A stretch of DNA of 64,000 nucleotides from Myxococcota bacterium (GTDB lineage Bacteria; Myxococcota_A; Bradymonadia; UBA7976; UBA1532), in assembly GCA_963169045.1 (NCBI GenBank), contig CAUJDF010000058.1, positions 186,001-250,000 of the forward strand, read 5' to 3'. How positions within the stretch are numbered: the first letter of the stretch is position 1; each line of letters begins with the position of its first letter. Under the pieces are notes generated by a model that saw nothing but the letters and a program-made list of their open reading frames with translations, did no database searches and was not told the origin of the DNA. This document shows, piece by piece, positions 1-9,358 of this stretch. The position numbers and the translations under genes were made by a program.

Positions 1-175
1 CGCCCTTCTGCCACACCTCGAGCGCGAGCTGCCCCGAGAGCGACGACATCGCCTCCGCACGCTCCCGCAGCGCCTTCAGCACCACCTGGGGGTCCTCGAT
101 GGCGTTCTCGGGCCGAGGGTGGGCGCCGCCGCACCCCGCGAGGAAGAGGACCGCCAGGATCGCCAGCCGCTTCAC
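1..175 (-). CDS. Lipoprotein, N-terminal fragment (gene runs off the left edge)
   Basis: Only the first 58 codons are inside the window. A GTG start overlaps the TGA stop of the upstream TPR lipoprotein gene (GTGA), so the two are translationally coupled. The N-terminus is a signal peptide with a perfect lipobox (LAGC, Cys at about residue 15), so the product is an outer- or inner-membrane lipoprotein. The visible mature part is a short helical stretch rich in Ala, Glu and Arg followed by the start of a beta strand. This is reminiscent of LolA/LolB-fold lipoproteins (DUF4292-like), but too little is visible to assign a family. It was not predicted as an open frame because it lacks an ATG. Confidence 0.7.
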   Translation of the reverse strand, partial: MKRLAILAVLFLAGCGGAHPRPENAIEDPQVVLKALRERAEAMSSLSGQLALEVWQKG

Positions 176-1746
176 TTCTTCCCTCGCCGGACGTCGTCGC
201 GTCGTTTCTCGTACTTGCGGCGCTCCGGGGCGTCGGTCGCCAGCTTCACTGCCGCTTCGAGCTCGTCGAGTCCCTCGCCGCGGCGGCCGCGCGCGACCAG
301 CACCTCGCCCAGGTGGAAGCGGATCTCCGCCTCCTTCGGCGCCAGCTCCACCGCCCGGCGCAGCGTCGCCTCGGCCTCCTCGTGACGGCCCTGGCGGAAG
401 AGGACCCACCCGAGCGAGTCGACGATGGCACCATCGTCGGGCCGCGCCTCGAGCGCGCGCCGAATCATCTTCTCCGCCTCGTCGAGGCGCTCGCCGCGCT
501 CGGCCCACGTGAATCCGATGAAGTTCAGCGCCCCGGCGTGTCCCTCTTCGGCGGCGAGCACCTTCTGCATGCCGGCGATGGCGCCCTCGCCGTCGCCGGC
601 GTCGAAGCGCAGCAGCGCGTCCGTGTAGAGGAGCTCGGCGTCGTTCGGAAAGCGCGCCAGCGCCTCCGCCAGCGTCGCCCGCGCGCCGACCCGATCGCCG
701 CGATGGCGCTGTACCCGCGCGAGATCCAAGGGAATTTCGGACTCGCCGGGCGCTCCCGCCCGCGCCTCGCGCAGCAGGCTCTCGGCTGCGGCGAAGTCGT
801 CGCGGCGCATCGCGAGGAACGCCAGCAACCGCGCCGCGTCGGGCCGCAGGGCGTCGTCGCGATCGATGCCCTCGAGCTGCCGGCGCGCATCCTCGTCGCG
901 TCCGACGCGCGCCTGGACCTGGCCCAACATGAGCCGCGCCCGCGTGATGTCGGGGTGCCGCTCGAGCACCCACTCGAGCTCGTTGGCGGCGCCCAGCAGA
1001 TCACCCTTGTCGATGAGGAGTCGGGCAAGCGCCACCGAGGGCGTCCCCGGCGGCGCCTTGTCGCCGGCCATGCGCCCCGCCGCCCGCCGCGCCAGCTCGA
1101 CGTCGCCGCCGTCGAGCGCGAGCGAGAGCACGAGCCGGTCGAGGTGGCGCCGCTCCGGATCGCGCGCCGCCGCCTCGTCATAGGCCTTCGCCGCCGGCAC
1201 CTGCCGGCCCGCCTGCAGCCGCGCGTGCCCCAGGCGCTCCCACGCCTCGGCCAGGGAGGGGTCGATCTCGACCGCCTTCTGCAGCGCGTCCGCCGCCGCC
1301 TCGACGTCGCCGGCGGAGAGCAGCAGCCCGCCATAGCCGTTCCAGGCCGCCGCGTCGCGCGGCTCCGCCGCGAGCCGCCGCTCGTAGAGCGTGCGCGCCT
1401 CGTCGGTGCGCTGGGCGGCGAGGTAGATGCGCCCGAGCTCGTCGCGAATCTGGGGGTTGGTCGGATCGAGCGCCCCCGCCTGCTCGGCCCGCGCGGCGGC
1501 CTCGTCCCACTGCGAGAGCCGGGCGCGAACGCGCGCCGCCGCCATCCACACCTGGGCCGACTTGGGGTCGAGCGCAGTGGCGGCGTCGTAGCGCTCCGCC
1601 GCGTCGAGCAGCCGCCCTGCGCGCGCCAGCATCGAGGCGTCGACGTAGGCCTTCACCGCGTCGGGCGACGCGGCCCCGTCGTCGGACCGCGGCGCGCCGC
1701 CGCAGCCGAGGAGCGCCGCCAGCAGGAGTCCGGCCAGTACCCTCAT
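172..1746 (-). CDS. TPR-repeat lipoprotein
   Basis: A 524-residue secreted lipoprotein. I start it at the ATG at 1746 rather than at an upstream in-frame codon, because this ATG gives a clean signal peptide with a lipobox ending in Cys15 (LLGC). The rest is almost entirely tetratricopeptide repeats (about 12-14 helix pairs with the usual Trp/Leu/Gly/Tyr/Ala/Pro spacing), predicted to form a superhelical protein-binding scaffold on the periplasmic face of a membrane. It is coupled to the downstream lipoprotein gene at the left edge. Similar TPR lipoproteins in Myxococcota often sit beside outer-membrane assembly or sorting genes. The specific partner is unknown. Confidence 0.85.
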   Translation of the reverse strand: MRVLAGLLLAALLGCGGAPRSDDGAASPDAVKAYVDASMLARAGRLLDAAERYDAATALDPKSAQVWMAAARVRARLSQWDEAAARAEQAGALDPTNPQIRDELGRIYLAAQRTDEARTLYERRLAAEPRDAAAWNGYGGLLLSAGDVEAAADALQKAVEIDPSLAEAWERLGHARLQAGRQVPAAKAYDEAAARDPERRHLDRLVLSLALDGGDVELARRAAGRMAGDKAPPGTPSVALARLLIDKGDLLGAANELEWVLERHPDITRARLMLGQVQARVGRDEDARRQLEGIDRDDALRPDAARLLAFLAMRRDDFAAAESLLREARAGAPGESEIPLDLARVQRHRGDRVGARATLAEALARFPNDAELLYTDALLRFDAGDGEGAIAGMQKVLAAEEGHAGALNFIGFTWAERGERLDEAEKMIRRALEARPDDGAIVDSLGWVLFRQGRHEEAEATLRRAVELAPKEAEIRFHLGEVLVARGRRGEGLDELEAAVKLATDAPERRKYEKRRDDVRRGKK

Positions 1747-1906
1747 GGGCGCCGAGCCTACCTTCGCCCCGCCCGCAGGGCAATCCGCGGGGATTTGCGG
1801 CGTTCTGTCACCGATTGGTACCGTTTTCGCAAGCAGAAAGAGATCCGGAGGCACTCAAAAGCGGCGCGCGCCGCGACGATGAGATGAGAGGAGGCAGGGA
1901 GGGATC

Positions 1907-2518
1907 ATGGATCACGAAGGTGTCCGTATCTCCGCGGGATCGTTGAGCGACTACTTCGTCGAGGTCGTCGACGACGCCGTCGCCGACCACGGGATCGAGA
2001 TCGACGAGCACGTGCGCGCCTACCTCGTCAGCCTGCTGACCCAGTTCGCCGAGCGGAAGGCGCTGGTCACCGACGAGCGCGACGATCTGCTCTCGCAGCC
2101 GCTCGCGCTCCAGGTGCTCAAAGCGATGCAGGCGACGCCGGGCCGACGCTTCCAGCTCCTGCGGCAGGTGGGCGACTTCAGCCTGTATCTCGTCGGCTTC
2201 TTCTCCGACTCTTTCGACCGCAGCGCCGTGGACCCCGGCTACTACTGCGACATGGGCGCCGGCGCGTACCAGCGCGCCGCCGACACCCTGCGCCACGGCG
2301 GCGCCGACAATCCATTCCGCCAGCTCTACGGCCACCTCGCCACGCGCTTCCGCGAGATGGCGACCCTGCTCAACGGCGTCAGCGAGCGCTGTTTCGCGCA
2401 GGAGACCGACATCCTGCGCCTTTATGATCGCTTCCTGGCGACGGGCAGCCGCCGACTCGCCGAGCGCCTGGCGCAGCTCGGCGTCGCGGTCGGCGCCGAG
2501 CCGCGGTTCACCCAGTGA
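1907..2518 (+). CDS. Uncharacterised helical protein, first gene of a coupled pair
   Basis: A 203-residue soluble, mostly alpha-helical protein with no signal peptide and no membrane segment. A strong purine-rich ribosome site (AGGCAGGGAGGG) precedes the ATG. I do not recognise a family. Notable features are a basic-aromatic stretch near residues 80-100 (RRFQLLRQVGDFSLYL), a Tyr/Cys motif near residue 109 (PGYYCDMG), and Cys/Gln-rich helices later. The stop overlaps the GTG start of the next gene, so the two products are probably made in equal amounts and may form a complex. The gene is divergent from the TPR lipoprotein. Confidence 0.8.
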   Translation: MDHEGVRISAGSLSDYFVEVVDDAVADHGIEIDEHVRAYLVSLLTQFAERKALVTDERDDLLSQPLALQVLKAMQATPGRRFQLLRQVGDFSLYLVGFFSDSFDRSAVDPGYYCDMGAGAYQRAADTLRHGGADNPFRQLYGHLATRFREMATLLNGVSERCFAQETDILRLYDRFLATGSRRLAERLAQLGVAVGAEPRFTQ

Positions 2519-3183
2519 GCGGTGAGATCCGGCGGCTCCAGGCAACGCTCGAGGCCCTCTACAAGCTGGAGACCGCCGCCGACGCCAGCGACTTCGTCGT
2601 CGACGCCGAGCGCCGCGCGGACCTCGAGCGGCAGATCGGCCGCGTGATGCCCGCCGATCGGGAGGCGCTGTGGATCCTGCAGGAGGACGACGGCGTCGCG
2701 GTGGCGCTCGTGCTCGACGACGAGGTCCGCGACGCCGACGAGTCCGATCCCGATCGGCACGCGGCGCTCCTCGAGGGCGTCAGCCACTTCGTGTACTTCG
2801 TCGACCGCGCCCGGAGCGACCGGCCGCTGACACTGCTCGAGATGGAGCTCCAGGCGGAGGTCGACAAGTATCTCGCCACCTGGGCGATGCACCACGAGGC
2901 GCGCGCGCCGCTCGACCTCGACGGCCTCGAGGAGCGGCTCTTCGTCCGGTGCCGAATCCCCGAGCGCGACGATCCGGTGGAGACGGCGCGCTACGTCGCG
3001 GCCAATCGGCTCGCGCAGCGGTATTGCGGCTGGCTCGCGCGCGCCTTCCTTCGCCCGGACCGTCCCGAGCCGATGCTCACCGAAGTCCGGCGCTTCTGGC
3101 GCATGGGCCACTCCGACAAGATCGCGCACATCGAGTCCCGTTCGACCGTCAGACCGGGACGAGGTCTCCGGCGCGCGGCATGA
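2515..3183 (+). CDS. Uncharacterised acidic protein, second gene of a coupled pair
   Basis: A 222-residue soluble protein beginning at GTG 2515, inside the stop of the preceding gene (GTGA overlap). It has no signal peptide or membrane span. The N-terminal third is acidic and helical, a central block near residues 85-125 carries the word SHFVYFVDRA, and the C-terminal third is rich in Arg and aromatic residues. I recognise no domain. Because it is coupled to 1907-2518, the two are probably partners. Its 3' end overlaps the convergent LarA-like gene by 35 bases (3149-3183). Confidence 0.8.
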   Translation: MSGEIRRLQATLEALYKLETAADASDFVVDAERRADLERQIGRVMPADREALWILQEDDGVAVALVLDDEVRDADESDPDRHAALLEGVSHFVYFVDRARSDRPLTLLEMELQAEVDKYLATWAMHHEARAPLDLDGLEERLFVRCRIPERDDPVETARYVAANRLAQRYCGWLARAFLRPDRPEPMLTEVRRFWRMGHSDKIAHIESRSTVRPGRGLRRAA

Positions 3184-4255
3184 CGATGAGGTCGTCGGGA
3201 TCGGGCAGCGCCGCGAGCGCCGCCTCGACGCTCGGCGCCCACTCGGCGAACGTCGGCGCCACCGCCTCCGGAGGCTGCTCGCTCACGAGCACCACGCGGT
3301 GGCGGGGCGGCAGCGCGTGCACGACGCCGAGGCGATAGATGCCCTCGTTGATCACGCCGACGGGGCCGATGCCGTCGTGGCAGGCGGCGGCCATGACGAT
3401 CGTGCCGCCGTCGCGGAGGACGCGCCCGGCGGGCGGAAGCAGCTTGCACGCCTGGTAAAGGTTCATCGTGACGGGATCGGCGTCGGACACGAGCACGGCG
3501 CCCGCGGGCGACGGCGCCGGCACCTCGACGGCGGCGCGCGCGCGCCGCACGCCCTCGCGATGGGCCGCGATCGGCTCGCCGGCCACGGCGGCGAGCAGCC
3601 CGTCGTCCGGCGCCCGGACCACGTTGAGCAGGAAGCACGGCCCGGCCATCGCCGCCGCGGCCTCGAAGTCGGCCCGGCACGGATTGCCCTCGACGACGCC
3701 GAGGCGCGCCCCCGGCGCCGCCTTCAGCTCGTGGTTGCGCCAGATGCCCTCCGCCCCGGCCGCGCCCGGAAAAAGCGCTTTGTATCCGCCCGCATAGCCG
3801 GCGAAATAGTGGGGACGGATCTCGCCGACCAGCACCCGCAGGTCCGCCTCCACCACCTCGCGGGGGAAGCGCACGTCCGTGCCGTGCGCGGTGCGGCCGA
3901 GCGGGACGAGGTCGGGGGCGTGCGCATCGTGGACCCAGGCGCCGGGCGGGCCCTCGGAGGGCGGGTGCTTGCCGGCGGCGATCCCGACGCTCACCGCGCG
4001 GCCGGCGAGGTGCGGCAATAGAAGGGGGAGCGCCCGCTCGGCGAGCGCCTTGCGGGTGTTGTCCGGCACCAGCACGCAGATCCGTCGCCCGGACAGGGCG
4101 GCGAGCGGCGGGCTGCCGACGGGCGCGGCGAGCGCCGCCGCGACCACCTCCGGCCACGGGCGTCCCGGTCCGGGGTCCGGCGGGTGCAACACCCGCGCGC
4201 GGTCCGAAACCGTCACCCGGCGGCGCGTTCGACCCCAGCCCAGCTCGACGTCCAC
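3149..4255 (-). CDS. LarA-like protein (nickel-pincer lactate racemase family, DUF2088)
   Basis: A 368-residue cytosolic protein with the signatures of the lactate racemase LarA family, whose characterised members carry a covalently bound nickel-pincer nucleotide (NPN) and racemise or epimerise 2-hydroxy acids. The N-terminal phosphate/substrate motif is present as DNTR (65-68). The equivalents of the catalytic and cofactor residues are all visible: H97 (GKHPPSE), H149 (HYFAGYAGG), K159 (the cofactor-attaching Lys, GGYKALFPG) and H175 (NHEL). It is somewhat shorter than typical LarA (about 420). No larB, larC or larE cofactor genes are in the window, so the substrate and cofactor source are open. 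Confidence 0.8.
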   Translation of the reverse strand: MDVELGWGRTRRRVTVSDRARVLHPPDPGPGRPWPEVVAAALAAPVGSPPLAALSGRRICVLVPDNTRKALAERALPLLLPHLAGRAVSVGIAAGKHPPSEGPPGAWVHDAHAPDLVPLGRTAHGTDVRFPREVVEADLRVLVGEIRPHYFAGYAGGYKALFPGAAGAEGIWRNHELKAAPGARLGVVEGNPCRADFEAAAAMAGPCFLLNVVRAPDDGLLAAVAGEPIAAHREGVRRARAAVEVPAPSPAGAVLVSDADPVTMNLYQACKLLPPAGRVLRDGGTIVMAAACHDGIGPVGVINEGIYRLGVVHALPPRHRVVLVSEQPPEAVAPTFAEWAPSVEAALAALPDPDDLIVMPRAGDLVPV

Positions 4256-4315
4256 CGCCGCTCCCTTTGCCTCGCCGGATCGTCTCGTGCTAGATGCCCC
4301 GCAACGGGACCGTTC

Positions 4316-4352
4316 TTGCGCGCCGGCGCGCGCCGAAATTAGATTACGATCG
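4316..4352 (+). promoter_or_regulatory. Candidate promoter just ahead of a start codon (possibly leaderless)
   Basis: TTGCGC (4316-4321), an 18-base spacer and TAGATT (4340-4345) form a weak sigma-70-like element. The -10 lies in the only AT-rich patch of the divergent gap. Transcription would begin within a base or two of the ATG at 4353. No Shine-Dalgarno-like sequence precedes that ATG, so a leaderless mRNA is plausible. The -35 matches only 3/6 and the -10 4/6. Confidence 0.3.
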
Positions 4353-5219
4353 ATGAATCCCCCGCTACCCCTCGCCGCCGTCGCGGCCCTCGCCGTGTCC
4401 GCCTGTAGCGGGCCCGAGGTCGAGGGACCCGACGCGGGCGCGCCCGCCCCCGCCGAACGTGGCTACGGGCTCGTGGTGCTCTCGCACGACTTCGACGAGA
4501 CGGGCGTCCAGGTGAACGGACAGTTCGTCCGCTCGCGCGGGCCGTCGCGCGCCGAGGTGTTGCACGCGCTGGCGCTCCCCGAGCACGCCTGGCTCGCGTC
4601 CGGCGCGCCCGCCCCCGGCGAGTGCCGGCCGGTGGGCGCCCACGCCGCCACGCTCGATCGCGACGCCGCCATCGAGCTGCTGAGCGCAGGCGAGCTGCGC
4701 ATCGCCCCCCCCGAGCCGCTCGACAGCACGCTGCGCCTCGCGCCGCGGGAGTTCCCGTACGTGCACTTCGCGATGGCGGGCGTCGTGTACGACGCCGACG
4801 CGCCGCAGGAGCTGCCTTATCTGGCCGGTGGCCGCTACCGCATCGAGGCCCAGGGCGACGCGGTCGGCGCGTTCGCCGGCGAGGTGCGCGCGCCCGCCGC
4901 CGTGCAACTGCTGGCGGTCGAAGCTGACGCCACGGGCCTGAACGTGGAATGGGAAGGCGCCGGCCCGGCGGTGGTCACCCTGTCGCGCGACGTCGGCAGC
5001 CGCACCGTGGGCGTCCAGTGCACCGGCGAGCGTCGCGTCCAGATCTCCTGGCGCGCGCTGCGCGTGCTCGGCCCCGGCGCGACCCAGCTCTCGGTGGCGC
5101 GGGTCACCAACGGGCCGCTGCGGGCGCCGGGGCTCGACGACGGCGACGTGGTGTTCGTCGCCCGCGATACGGCCGAGGTCCGCCTGCCCGAGGCGGCCGG
5201 CGCCGCCGAGGCGGAGTAG
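4353..5219 (+). CDS. Secreted lipoprotein of unknown function
   Basis: A 288-residue lipoprotein. I start it at the ATG at 4353, which gives a short signal peptide with a lipobox ending VSAC. An acidic Asp/Ala/Pro linker follows, then a beta-rich region containing a short HDFDETGVQVNG segment. Two Cys lie in the mature part, at GECRPVG and VGVQCTGERR. No recognised domain. The last third looks like an Ig-like beta sandwich (alternating Val/Thr strands). It lies 8 bases upstream of the PP2C phosphatase and is probably co-transcribed with it, although one product is extracytoplasmic and the other cytosolic. Confidence 0.75.
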   Translation: MNPPLPLAAVAALAVSACSGPEVEGPDAGAPAPAERGYGLVVLSHDFDETGVQVNGQFVRSRGPSRAEVLHALALPEHAWLASGAPAPGECRPVGAHAATLDRDAAIELLSAGELRIAPPEPLDSTLRLAPREFPYVHFAMAGVVYDADAPQELPYLAGGRYRIEAQGDAVGAFAGEVRAPAAVQLLAVEADATGLNVEWEGAGPAVVTLSRDVGSRTVGVQCTGERRVQISWRALRVLGPGATQLSVARVTNGPLRAPGLDDGDVVFVARDTAEVRLPEAAGAAEAE

Positions 5220-5227
5220 GTCACGAC

Positions 5228-5979
<752 letters not shown>

Positions 5980-5995
<16 letters not shown>

Positions 5996-6984
5996 ACGCC
6001 CTCGGGCAACACCACCGCCCCGCGCAGCCGGCCCTCGGCGCGAGCTCCCGGCCAGACCACGCACCCTTCGAGATCGGCGCCCGCGATGACGACCGCGTCG
6101 CGGTCGATCACCGTGCCCGGGCCGACCCGCGCGCCCGACTCGACCGCGGCGCCGGCGGCGACGAGCAGCGGCCCGTCGAGGCGCGCACCGGGCGCGATCC
6201 GCGCGTCGGGGTGCACGCGCACGCCGCGCGCGTCGACATCGGGCAGGCCCGGCGGCGCGTGCACGGCGCCGTCCAGCACGGCGCGGTTCGCCGCGAGGTA
6301 GCGCTCCGCGTTGCCGACGTCGAGCCACGGCGCGTCCCGGTCGACGAACACGCCGTGGACGCGCGCGCCCTCCGCGAGTCGCCGCCGGAACGCGCTGCGG
6401 AAGATGTCGCACTCCCCCTCCGCGGGGATGGCGTCGACCATGCCCGGCTCGAGGATCTGGACCCCGGTGAACGCGCCGAAGCGCAGGTCCGGCCGTTCGG
6501 CGCCCGGCCCCTCCACCTCGGCGATGCGTCGCACCCCTCCGTCGGGATCGACGCCCACGCGACCGAACGGCGCGTCGGGGGGCACCTCGCGCAGGGCAAG
6601 CGTCGCCAGCGCGCCCGACGCGCGGTGGGCGGCGAGCAGCGGGGCGAGGTCGAACGTGAACAACGCGTCGCCGTTGATCGCCACGAGGGTGCCCCGTGGC
6701 AGGACCCTGGCGATGCCGCGCAGGCCGCCCCCGGTGCCCTGCAGCGTCTCCTCGTGCACGAACGCGAGGCGCTCGCGCCGGTGCGCCAGCGCGGCCGGCA
6801 GCTGCTCACCGAGGTGGTAGGCGTTGATGCCGACGTCGCATACGCCGGCGCGGGCCAGCGCCTCGAGGGCGTATTCGACCAGCGCCACCCCCGCGACGGG
6901 GACGAGCGGCTTCGGCCGGTGGTCGGTGAGCGGCCGGAGGCGGGTGCCGAGCCCGGCGGCGAGGATGGCGCCTGCTGCGTTCAT
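5980..6984 (-). CDS. Sugar-phosphate nucleotidyltransferase with C-terminal beta-helix
   Basis: A 334-residue enzyme. I start it at the ATG at 6984, immediately before the nucleotide-binding signature. The upstream extension in the same frame lacks family similarity. The N-terminal Rossmann-like domain has the signature LAAGLGTRLRPLT (about residues 8-20) with the conserved KPLVPVAG and a metal-binding Asp in INGDALF. The C-terminal 90 residues have the hexapeptide-type pattern of a left-handed beta-helix (VESGARVGPGTVI). The architecture fits mannose-1-phosphate guanylyltransferase or a glucose/N-acetylglucosamine-1-phosphate equivalent. Substrate cannot be fixed from motifs alone. It would feed NDP-sugars to glycan synthesis. 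Confidence 0.88.
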
Positions 6985-7138
6985 ACGCCCATTGAACGCG
7001 GGGGCGCGCCGCCATGCAATCGCCAGCGTCCGGACGGGGTCGCCGCGACAGCCGTGTCGCGGTCGCGGCCCCTCCGCGGGCGACCGAACCGGGCAAAACT
7101 CTCGCAATTCCAAGCACCTGGCGACCATCTCGCTCAGC

Positions 7139-7160
7139 GGCACGCTTCCTGCCTATGCTG
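7139..7160 (+). promoter_or_regulatory. Weak promoter candidates ahead of the modular lipoprotein
   Basis: Two overlapping readings are possible upstream of the ATG at 7170. One is a sigma-54-like GGCACG-N4-CTGC (7139-7152) with the required GG-N10-GC spacing. The other is a sigma-70-like -10 TATGCT (7154-7159) without a convincing -35. Either would leave a leader of only a few bases. GG-N10-GC occurs often by chance at this GC content, so this is kept at low confidence. Confidence 0.2.
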
Positions 7161-7169
7161 TGACGAGCG

Positions 7170-9182
7170 ATGAGGCACCCGTTCCGTCCGCTCACTCTGC
7201 TCGTCCTCGCGCTCGCGGCGTGCGAGCCGTCTCACGAGTCGCAGGACCGTGCGCCGCGTCCGGACGCCGGCACCGACGGCGGTCCGCCCGCCGGACCGAC
7301 CATCACGCTGCGCCTCGAGATCGCTCCCCTGCCGCCCGGGGCGCGCCCCCGCGGCACGCTGCGCGTTCACATCGAGTCCCGCGAGGGCGCGCTCGTCGAC
7401 GCCATCGTGCTGCCCGACGTCAAGCCCGAAGGGACCCACGTCGAGGCGGTGGCGGCGCCCGGTCCCGGGCGCTGGCGGCTGCGCGCGTTCTTCGACCGGG
7501 ACGGCGACGGCGCCTTCGGCGCTTGCCCCTTCCCGCCGGCGCCCGACGATACGGAGCGCGCCGACGCCTTCGACAACGTCTTCGGCCTCTGGGAGGGCGC
7601 GATCGAGGACGGCGCCGAGGTGGACCTGCGTCTCGAACGGCACCTCTGCGGCCCCGGCGAGCCCGACACCGGCCTGATCGGCGAGGTCGCCCCCCCCGAG
7701 GAGATCTCGCTCGCCGGCGTGCCGGTGTTCCTGCAGCTCGAGCCCATCCTGGCCAGGGAGCGGATGAGCTTCCGCGACGACGAGGCAGACGCGGCGGACG
7801 AGCCGGAGGCACGCGCGATCCTGCGCCTTCCGCTCTTCCCCGGCGGCCTGACGGCGATGTCGCGCTTCGAGATTGGCGAGCTCCTGCCGGGCCGCTTCCG
7901 CGCCATTTTCTACGCCGACGCCGACGGCGACGGACTGCCCACGCCCTGCGGCGACGGCATCGGCGGCGGCGACCGCTTCCTCGCCGTCATCGAGGACGTC
8001 GACGTGGCGTATCGCAAGCGCAGCCCATTGCCGGCGCCCGTCATGCTCGACGCCGCGCCGGGGTGTCTCGACCCTCTGACGGGCGTCGAGGGGCGTCTCG
8101 ACCTCGCCCCCGCGCTCTCGGTGGACCCGCCCGAGCCGCTCGCCGGCCGGGTGCGCCTCGCGCTGTTCGATCCCGCCGGCAACGGGAGCCCGGTCGCCAG
8201 CGCCGACCTGCTGCCCTCCATCGCCGCGCGCCCGCGGCCCGCACCGTTCACGGTGACCGGCCTGCCGCCCGGGACGTGGCGCCTCGCCGTCTACGTCGAC
8301 CGGGACGACGACGGCCAGTTCGGGCCCTGCGGCGGCCTTCAGGGCGGCATCGACACGGTGTTCGCGCTGCTCGAGGGCGTGGTGGTGCGCGACGGCCGCG
8401 TCTCCGATCTCGGCACGATCGAGCTGACGCGCGGCGGCGACTGCGCGCCGGAGACGGTCGGCGTGCGCGGCCGGCTGAGGATGGAGCCCGCTGCCCTCGA
8501 GGAGGGGCCGATGGGCAGCGGACGGCCCGTGCGCCTCGAGCTGTATCCGGGCGACGAGCACGGCGAGCGCCGGAGCGTCCCGCTCTTCGACAACCACACG
8601 CAGCTGCCGCAGGTCGCCGACGCAGACGGGTTCGTGCGCTTCACGGCCGCTCCGGGGCTGCCGCCAGGGCACTACCGGGCCCGCCTGTATCTCGACACCG
8701 ATCGCGACGGCACCTATGCGAGCTGCCGGGACGCCGCGTTCTCGGACCGCGCGAGCAGCGCGCTCTTTCCGCTCGAGATCCGCGCTGGCGAGCTGATCGA
8801 GCTCGGCGACCACGAGCTCGCCTCGGAGGGCTGCCCCGTGCCGATCGTGCTCGTCGAGCCGACGATCGAGCTGGCCGCGGAGGTGGCCGGCGCCGAGGGC
8901 GACCTTTGGCTGCGCATGGTCGAGGCGGGCGGCTGGTCGCGGGAGGTGCGCGTCCGCGGTCGCACCACCGCGCTCGACCTGCCGTTCGCCACGCCGCCCA
9001 TCGGCGAGCTGGCGCCGGGCCTGTGGCGGCTGACCGCCTGGCTGGACACCGTCCCCGACCAGGCGTTCGGCGCCTGCGGCGACGAGCTGGCCGATCTCCT
9101 TGGCGGCACGGTGGAAATCGCGCTGGACGCCGCGACCCCCACGGCCACTCCCGTCATCCCACTTCAGCGGGTGTGTCGCTGA
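7170..9182 (+). CDS. Five-module Cys/Asp-rich surface lipoprotein
   Basis: A 670-residue lipoprotein (lipobox LAAC, Cys18) followed by an Asp/Gly/Pro linker and five tandem modules of about 105-130 residues. Each module builds beta strands, then a G-x-W/Y/F-R-L/A strand, then an acidic loop of the form D-x-D-x-D-G followed by a Cys, and closes with a second Cys some 30-50 residues later. The loops are near residues 109-119 (DRDGDGAFGAC), 248-262, 375-389, 508-520 and 625-637. The last has lost two acidic residues (DTVPDQAFGAC). The pattern suggests Ca2+-binding prealbumin-like domains, each with one disulfide. No named family recognised. Probably outer-membrane anchored. Confidence 0.82.
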   Translation: MRHPFRPLTLLVLALAACEPSHESQDRAPRPDAGTDGGPPAGPTITLRLEIAPLPPGARPRGTLRVHIESREGALVDAIVLPDVKPEGTHVEAVAAPGPGRWRLRAFFDRDGDGAFGACPFPPAPDDTERADAFDNVFGLWEGAIEDGAEVDLRLERHLCGPGEPDTGLIGEVAPPEEISLAGVPVFLQLEPILARERMSFRDDEADAADEPEARAILRLPLFPGGLTAMSRFEIGELLPGRFRAIFYADADGDGLPTPCGDGIGGGDRFLAVIEDVDVAYRKRSPLPAPVMLDAAPGCLDPLTGVEGRLDLAPALSVDPPEPLAGRVRLALFDPAGNGSPVASADLLPSIAARPRPAPFTVTGLPPGTWRLAVYVDRDDDGQFGPCGGLQGGIDTVFALLEGVVVRDGRVSDLGTIELTRGGDCAPETVGVRGRLRMEPAALEEGPMGSGRPVRLELYPGDEHGERRSVPLFDNHTQLPQVADADGFVRFTAAPGLPPGHYRARLYLDTDRDGTYASCRDAAFSDRASSALFPLEIRAGELIELGDHELASEGCPVPIVLVEPTIELAAEVAGAEGDLWLRMVEAGGWSREVRVRGRTTALDLPFATPPIGELAPGLWRLTAWLDTVPDQAFGACGDELADLLGGTVEIALDAATPTATPVIPLQRVCR

Positions 9183-9184
9183 GC

Positions 9185-9223
9185 CGGGTCATCCACGACC
9201 CGCCATGGGTGTAGAACCACCCA
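9185..9223 (+). terminator. Tandem hairpins after the modular lipoprotein gene
   Basis: Two perfect 6-bp stems with 6-base loops follow the stop codon by 2 bases: CGGGTC/GACCCG (9185-9202) and TGGGTG/CACCCA (9206-9223). There is no T-tract, so if this ends transcription it is not a classical intrinsic terminator. An RNA-stabilising or Rho-assisted role is equally possible. Confidence 0.35.
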
Positions 9224-9327
9224 CCCCTAAGCCACCCCGTCGCACAACTGGAAAATTCGAGCGGGCCCATCCCGGGACGCCCGACGTGAGTCCCTCCGCA
9301 CCCACCCCACGGTAGCGCCCGCCTGCG

Positions 9328-9343
9328 GAAACACTGCCGTTTC
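9328..9343 (+). promoter_or_regulatory. Small dyad upstream of the sigma-54 element
   Basis: GAAAC-N6-GTTTC is a perfect 5-bp-arm inverted repeat ending 15 bases before the -24 element at 9359. It could be an operator or an activator site. It is closer than most enhancer-binding-protein sites (usually 80-150 bases upstream), so the role is uncertain. Confidence 0.25.
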
Positions 9344-9358
9344 ATGCGTCAGCGTCGT

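Noticed and set aside
7139-7152. Second sigma-54-like GG-N10-GC element ahead of the five-module lipoprotein
   Set aside because: Matches the fixed spacing but lacks the leading T of the -24 box and the terminal W, and GG-N10-GC is frequent by chance at about 70% GC. Kept only as a low-confidence feature.
9337-9348. parS-like half site (GTTTCATG) before the sigma-54 element
   Set aside because: Only one arm matches; it is part of the GAAAC-N6-GTTTC dyad.
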